DNA of 64,000 nt from Streptomyces luomodiensis (lineage in GTDB: Bacteria; Actinomycetota; Actinomycetes; Streptomycetales; Streptomycetaceae), in NCBI RefSeq assembly GCF_031679605.1, contig NZ_CP117522.1:2294001-2358000 (forward strand), read 5' to 3'. A program made the position numbers and the translations under genes. This document shows, in pieces, positions 59,923 to 64,000 of the stretch (position 1 is the first letter of the stretch; each line of letters starts with the position of its first letter). The notes under the pieces are model-generated. The model was given only the letters and a program-made list of their open reading frames with translations. It was not told where the DNA came from and did not search any database.

Positions 59923-61856
59923 GCGGACGGCCCCTGTATGTGATCAAGGTCGGCAGCAGCACCCTGCTGCATCCCCAGGTCTTCGACGAGATCGCCGCCG
60001 TCCGCCGGCGCGGGGCGCGGGTGCTGCTGGTGGCCGGAGGCGCCGAGGGCATCGAGCGCCACTACCGGTCCATCGGCCGGGCCATGCCCGAACTCACCCT
60101 GCGCAACGGCGACACCGTGCGCTACTGCCCTCCGGCGGAGATGCCGCATATCGTCGCCGCCTACCAGCAGGTCACGCTCCCCATGGTGGAGGCCGGCCTC
60201 ACCGCGCTCGGCCTGGCGGTCTTCACCGCCGTCGCGGCCCACGGCGGCCTGGTGACCGGGGTCGTCAACCGTCCGCTGCGGGTGATGGCGGACGGCCGGT
60301 CCAAGGTGATCAGGGACCACCGCGCGGGCACGGCGGAGGGCGTGGACACCGAGCGGCTCACGACGCTGCTGGACGCCTACGACGTGGTCTGCCTCTCCCC
60401 GCCGGTGCGGGACGCGGCCGGCGGCAGCGAACTCAACGTCGACGCCGACGTGCTGGCCGCGACGCTGGCCAACGCGCTGGGCGCGGACCATCTGCGGCTG
60501 GTCACCGGGACCGCGGGGATCCTCACCGACCCCGCGGACCCCGGCTCCACCCTGCGCGACGCGTTCCCGGGCACGGCCGCCCAGTACGCGGGCGGCCGGA
60601 TGAAGCAGAAGGTGCGGGCGGCGGAGCTGGGGCTGCGAGGCACGGCGGACGTCGCGGTGACCGGGCCGCACACCATGGCGGATCCGGACGGCTGGACCCG
60701 GTTCTGGGCGGCCGAGGAACCGGCCGCGGACCTGGCCCTGCTCAGCCGGACCGTGCAGATCCCCTCCACCTCCTACGACGAACACGAACTGGTGGACTAC
60801 CTGGTGCACTGGTGCCGGCAGCGGGAGCTGCGGGCGTGGCGCGACGAGGCCGGCAACCTGGTCGCGGAGCGCGGCACGGGACCGCGCACCCTGCTGCTGC
60901 TGGGCCATCTGGACACCGTCCCGTTCACCTGGCCGGTGCGCTGGGAATCCGGCGCCGCGGATGACGCGGACACGGCGGACGCGGGCACCGGGGACGCGGT
61001 GCTGCACGGGCGGGGCAGTGTGGACGCCAAGGCGTCCATGGCCGCCTTCCTCGACGTACTGGCCGACGCGACCGTCCCCGAGGGCTGGCGGCTGCGCGTC
61101 GTCGGCGCGGTGGAGGAAGAGGTCTCCTCGTCCAAGGGGGCCTTCCACGTACGCGACCACTATCCGGCGGACGCGGTCGTGGTGGGCGAGCCGAGCGGTT
61201 CGGCCGCCCTCACCCTCGGCTACTTCGGGCTGTTCAAGCTGCGGGTGACCGCGACGGTGCGCAGCGGCCACTCGGCCGGCTTCCAGGCCCGGTCCGCGCC
61301 CGACCACCTGATCGAGTCGCTGGAGGCGATCCGGGCGGCCGTGCTGAAGGAGGCCGACGACGCCCTGAGCGCGGTCATCGACGTCAGCTGCTCGGCCGAT
61401 GCCGGCAGCCAGTCGGCCACCGCGATCCTCAACTTCCGGGTGCCGCCGGCCGCGGACCTCGACGCGCTGCGCACCAGGGCCCTGGACGCGGCGGGCGAGG
61501 ACGTGCGGATCGAGTTCCTGCGCGCCACCCCGGGCTTCACCGGCCCCCGCTCGACGCCGCTGGCCAGGGCCTTCAGCCGCGGTTTCGGCCGCAGCGGCAT
61601 CCGTCCCCGATTCCTGCTGAAGAAGGGCACATCCGATATGAACACCCTGGCCACGACATGGCGGGGGGTACCCATGGTGGCCTACGGACCGGGCGACTCG
61701 GCCCTGGACCACACCGAACACGAGCACATCGACGCGGCCGAGTACCGCAGGGCCCGCACCGTGCTGCACGAGGCGGTCACCGGGTTCTTCGCGCTCAGCG
61801 GCGCGGGAGCCGACGACGGCGGGCGCGCCGCCCGGACCGGGGAGGAGGCGGCATGA
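59919..61856 (+). CDS. LysZ-LysK fusion: acyl kinase plus carrier-releasing M20 hydrolase
   Basis: A 645-aa single chain joining two enzymes that are normally separate. Residues 1 to about 250 are an amino acid kinase of the LysZ/ArgB type ([67 protein letters not shown]) that phosphorylates the side carboxylate of the LysW-bound substrate. Residues from about 265 are a LysK-type M20 hydrolase ([47 protein letters not shown], and [10 protein letters not shown], a LysK hallmark) that cuts the finished product from LysW. The two parts meet with almost no linker. Covers first and last carrier-bound steps. Confidence 0.92.
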   Translation: MSGRPLYVIKVGSSTLLHPQVFDEIAAVRRRGARVLLVAGGAEGIERHYRSIGRAMPELTLRNGDTVRYCPPAEMPHIVAAYQQVTLPMVEAGLTALGLAVFTAVAAHGGLVTGVVNRPLRVMADGRSKVIRDHRAGTAEGVDTERLTTLLDAYDVVCLSPPVRDAAGGSELNVDADVLAATLANALGADHLRLVTGTAGILTDPADPGSTLRDAFPGTAAQYAGGRMKQKVRAAELGLRGTADVAVTGPHTMADPDGWTRFWAAEEPAADLALLSRTVQIPSTSYDEHELVDYLVHWCRQRELRAWRDEAGNLVAERGTGPRTLLLLGHLDTVPFTWPVRWESGAADDADTADAGTGDAVLHGRGSVDAKASMAAFLDVLADATVPEGWRLRVVGAVEEEVSSSKGAFHVRDHYPADAVVVGEPSGSAALTLGYFGLFKLRVTATVRSGHSAGFQARSAPDHLIESLEAIRAAVLKEADDALSAVIDVSCSADAGSQSATAILNFRVPPAADLDALRTRALDAAGEDVRIEFLRATPGFTGPRSTPLARAFSRGFGRSGIRPRFLLKKGTSDMNTLATTWRGVPMVAYGPGDSALDHTEHEHIDAAEYRRARTVLHEAVTGFFALSGAGADDGGRAARTGEEAA

Positions 61857-62713
61857 CGGCGACCGTCACGGAGGCCGGGCCGCACGGTGTCGGCGGAGCC
61901 GTCGCCGAGCGCCCCGCCCCCCACCAGACCCTCCCCGATGTGCTGCGGGAGCGGGCGCTGACCGCCCGCCGCATGGTGATCGACATGGCCGCCTCGCCGA
62001 CCGGCTGCCATCTCGGCGGCAGCCTGTCGGCGATGGACATCCTGATCGCCGCGCTGGACCGGACGGCCTCGTCCGACGACGGCAGCCAGGTGGTGCTGAG
62101 CAAGGGACACGCCGCCGCGGGGCTGTACGCGGCGCTGTACGTGACCGGAATCCTCCCGGAGGACCCGGTGCCGCACTACGGCGCCCCGACCCACCACTTC
62201 ACCGGTCATCCGGGGCCCGCCGTACCGGGCGTCCGCTTCCCGACCGGAAGCCTCGGCCACGGGGTGCCCTACGCGCTGGGCTGGGCCCTGAGCCGCAGGC
62301 TCTCCGGCTCGGGCGGCCTGGGCATCGCCGTCGCCGGGGACGGCGAGCTCCAGGAGGGGCTGGTCTGGGAGACCTGCCAGGTCGCCGCCGCGCAACAGGT
62401 CGGCAATCTGGTGCTCTTCGTGGACCGCAACGGCGGCCAGAACGACGGCCTGGTGGCGGACATCTCCCCGCAGCCGCGGCTGGCCGAGCGGTTCGAGGCG
62501 TTCGGCTTCGAGGTGCGCGAGGCGGACGGGCACGATGTGGCCGCCCTCCGGGAACTGCTGGAGCCGGACCGGTCGGCCGCCACACGGCCGTTGGCGATCA
62601 TCGCGGACACCGTCAAGGGCAAGGGGCTCCGCCCGGTCGAGGGCAAGGCCGCCTCGCACTACGTGACCATCGACGCCGCGCGGGCCACCAGTTGGAAGAG
62701 GATCGTGCGATGA
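61853..62713 (+). CDS. transketolase N-terminal subunit
   Basis: A 286-aa thiamine-diphosphate subunit. HLGGSLSAMDILIAAL, VLSKGHAAAGLYAAL near residue 85, FPTGSLGHGVPYALGWAL near 125 and the TPP motif VAGDGELQEGLVWETCQVAAAQQVGNLVLFVDRNGGQ near 155-190 are all present. Split transketolases of this kind in AmCP gene clusters transfer a two-carbon ketol unit to the LysW-bound aldehyde. An N-terminal extension of about 25 residues is not conserved. ATGA overlap with the fusion gene. Confidence 0.94.
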   Translation: MTATVTEAGPHGVGGAVAERPAPHQTLPDVLRERALTARRMVIDMAASPTGCHLGGSLSAMDILIAALDRTASSDDGSQVVLSKGHAAAGLYAALYVTGILPEDPVPHYGAPTHHFTGHPGPAVPGVRFPTGSLGHGVPYALGWALSRRLSGSGGLGIAVAGDGELQEGLVWETCQVAAAQQVGNLVLFVDRNGGQNDGLVADISPQPRLAERFEAFGFEVREADGHDVAALRELLEPDRSAATRPLAIIADTVKGKGLRPVEGKAASHYVTIDAARATSWKRIVR

Positions 62714-63687
62714 CACTGCCCGGACGTACCGCCTACCGCGAGGAACTGACGAGCATCGCCGCGGACAACCCCCGGGTCCTGTGCCTGGAGGCCGATCTCG
62801 GCGGCCGCTCCCACCCCTTCGCGACCGCGTATCCCGACCGCTTCTTCAACGTCGGCATCGCCGAGGGTGCCATGGTCGACATGGCCGCCGGGCTGGCGGC
62901 CGGCGGCTACCAGCCCTTCGTCTCCACCTTCGCGCCGTTCGCCGCGCTGCGCGCGGCGGAGAGCCTGAAGCTCGCCCTGGGCTACCTGGGCGCCGGTATC
63001 ACCGTGGTGGCCCCGTACGCCGGGGTGTCCGGCGGCTGGTTCGGCACCACCCACCACTGCCTGGAGGACTTCGCCGTCGTACGGGCGATACCCGGCGTCA
63101 CGATCGCCGCCCCCTACGGGGAGCAGGAGATGCGCGCGGTCATCCGCCGGGCCGCGCGCACCGGCACCCCGCACTACGTGCGCACCGGGCGCAACGCCGC
63201 CCCGGTGAGCCTGCCGTGGCAGGGGACGGACCCGCCGGTGGTCAACTGGGACGACGCGGGCGCGCGGCCGGACCGTACCTGCCTGGTGTCGGTCGGTGAG
63301 GTCGGCACCGAGCTGTGCCTGGCGGTGCGCCGGGCCGACCCCGGGCTCGCGCACGCGCATCTGTGCTTCGTCGACCAGCCGCATCTGGAGCTGGCCGCCG
63401 CGGAACTGGCCGGGCGGTACGACAGGTTCGTCGTGGTCGAGGAGCACCGGCCCGCCGGGAGCGTCGGCTCCGCGCTCGCCCTGCTGCTGTCCGGGCGCGT
63501 GGTGCGCTCGGTGAACGCGGGCGAGGGCTGGCCGAGCCGGGGCGGCAGCCATGAGCAGGTGCTCGACCAGCTGGGGCTGAACGAGGCCGCGGTGTGGGAG
63601 GCGCTGGCCCCTTGGGAGGAACGGCCGCTCGGGGCCGGGGCGGAGATGGGAACGGGGAACGGGACAGGGAAGGGGAAGTCGACATGA
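62710..63687 (+). CDS. transketolase C-terminal subunit
   Basis: A 325-aa partner subunit with the pyrimidine-binding domain and C-terminal domain. LCLEADLGGRSHPFA near residue 22, FFNVGIAEGAMVDMAAGLAAGGYQPFVSTFAPFAALRA near 45-80 (catalytic Glu in GIAEG) and VVAPYAGVSGGWFGTTHHCLEDFAVVRAIPG near 100 are conserved; the end is a Gly/Lys-rich tail. It completes the active site with the preceding gene product. Overlaps both neighbours by four bases. Confidence 0.94.
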   Translation: MTLPGRTAYREELTSIAADNPRVLCLEADLGGRSHPFATAYPDRFFNVGIAEGAMVDMAAGLAAGGYQPFVSTFAPFAALRAAESLKLALGYLGAGITVVAPYAGVSGGWFGTTHHCLEDFAVVRAIPGVTIAAPYGEQEMRAVIRRAARTGTPHYVRTGRNAAPVSLPWQGTDPPVVNWDDAGARPDRTCLVSVGEVGTELCLAVRRADPGLAHAHLCFVDQPHLELAAAELAGRYDRFVVVEEHRPAGSVGSALALLLSGRVVRSVNAGEGWPSRGGSHEQVLDQLGLNEAAVWEALAPWEERPLGAGAEMGTGNGTGKGKST

Positions 63688-64000
63688 GTACGCAGCACCG
63701 GGTGGGGCTGGGGCAGGGGACCGCGATCTACGTGGGCGCGATCCTGGGCGCCGGCATTCTGGCGCTGCCCGCGCTCGCGGCGCGGGCGGCGGGCCCCGCC
63801 TCCCTGCTGGCGTGGCTGGCGCTGCTGCTGTTCTGCGTACCGGTGGCCACGAGCTTCGCCGCGCTCGGCGCGCGGTACCCGGACAGCGGCGGGGTGGCCA
63901 CCTTCGTGTCCAAGGCCTTCGGGTCACGTCTGTCCGGCGCGGTGGGGTACTGGTTCTACTTCGCCCTGCCCGCCGGGGCACCGGCCACGGCCTACGTCGG
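63684..64000 (+). CDS. APC-family amino acid permease (3' end outside window)
   Basis: The first 105 codons of a membrane transporter: MSTQHRVGLGQGTAIYVGAILGAGILALPALAARAAGPASLLAWLALLL, where GAILGAGILALP is the APC superfamily helix-1 motif. Then RYPDSGGVATFVSKAFG, the conserved helix 2-3 loop. ATGA overlap with the transketolase gene puts it in the same operon, so it probably exports the unusual amino acid or imports a precursor. Confidence 0.88.
   Translation, partial: MSTQHRVGLGQGTAIYVGAILGAGILALPALAARAAGPASLLAWLALLLFCVPVATSFAALGARYPDSGGVATFVSKAFGSRLSGAVGYWFYFALPAGAPATAYV

Noticed and set aside
59661..61769. 702-aa minus-strand frame opposite the LysZ-LysK fusion
   Set aside because: Complement of a well-supported gene, with no start signal or recognisable motif.
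55772..63687. Ordinary lysine or arginine biosynthesis via LysW
   Set aside because: Streptomyces make lysine by the diaminopimelate route and arginine with ArgABCD; the transketolase pair and DegT enzyme are not needed for either.
1..64000. CRISPR array, insertion sequence or prophage genes
   Set aside because: No regularly spaced identical repeats with unique spacers, and no transposase, integrase or phage proteins were seen.

Overview
This window is about 73% G+C chromosomal DNA from a Streptomyces. The evidence is the Pup-proteasome genes (dop, arc), the glycerol operon with its IclR regulator gylR, the actinobacterial ParJ/PAC2 gene, the mycothiol gene mshC, a sortase-anchored chaplin, GTG and TTG starts, and the lack of CCA at the tRNA 3' end. 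Most genes fit the conserved Streptomyces core order as I remember it from S. coelicolor (arc, trmI, metH, gylR-glpFKD, parJ, mshC, chpC). Three blocks do not fit that order.

Layout. 1-11 kb: partial dop, arc, a ferredoxin, a secreted protein, trmI, a site-2 protease, a RecB-like nuclease, an orphan response regulator, a peptide-type substrate-binding lipoprotein with the decayed 3' end of a second copy beside it, and a HAD phosphatase. 11-20 kb: metH, then gylR and glpF-glpK-glpD with matching GylR-type operator sequences. 20-28 kb (accessory): a 29-aa leader peptide of the Cys-containing HIDLxRVxSxxC type, with an overlapping hairpin, precedes a Dpp/Gsi-like ABC importer and two luciferase-like monooxygenases; this looks like a cysteine-controlled organosulfur scavenging operon. 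28-37 kb (accessory): a FadR/GntR regulator and a convergent seven-gene operon encoding sugar ABC uptake plus sugar dehydrogenase, lactonase, fuconate-type dehydratase and SDR. Together these make most of the non-phosphorylated L-fucose pathway. A near-identical 18-19 bp site lies upstream of both the regulator and the operon.

37-54 kb: core again: parJ, mshC, a PI3/4-kinase-like protein, DUF3090, a phosphoglycerate-mutase-like phosphatase, corA, a ferritin-like protein, an F420-type oxidoreductase under a perfect palindrome, an aldo/keto reductase, a large RecD2-like protein that appears to have lost its Walker A loop and carries a fresh 180-bp duplication, a chaplin with a collagen-like Gly-X-Pro linker, an M20 peptidase and tRNA-Leu(GAG).

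54-64 kb: a CooC-like ATPase and a small partner, then a tightly coupled biosynthetic operon that runs off the right edge. It encodes a LysW-type amino-group carrier protein, LysX, a DegT-fold fragment, a full DegT aminotransferase, LysY, a single-chain LysZ-LysK fusion, a two-subunit transketolase and an APC permease. By analogy with amino-group-carrier pathways in Streptomyces (vazabitide and ficellomycin type), it should build an unusual diamino-dihydroxy acid on a protein carrier. This is the most interesting system in the window; the kinase-deacylase fusion and the lysine-less DegT fragment are its odd parts.
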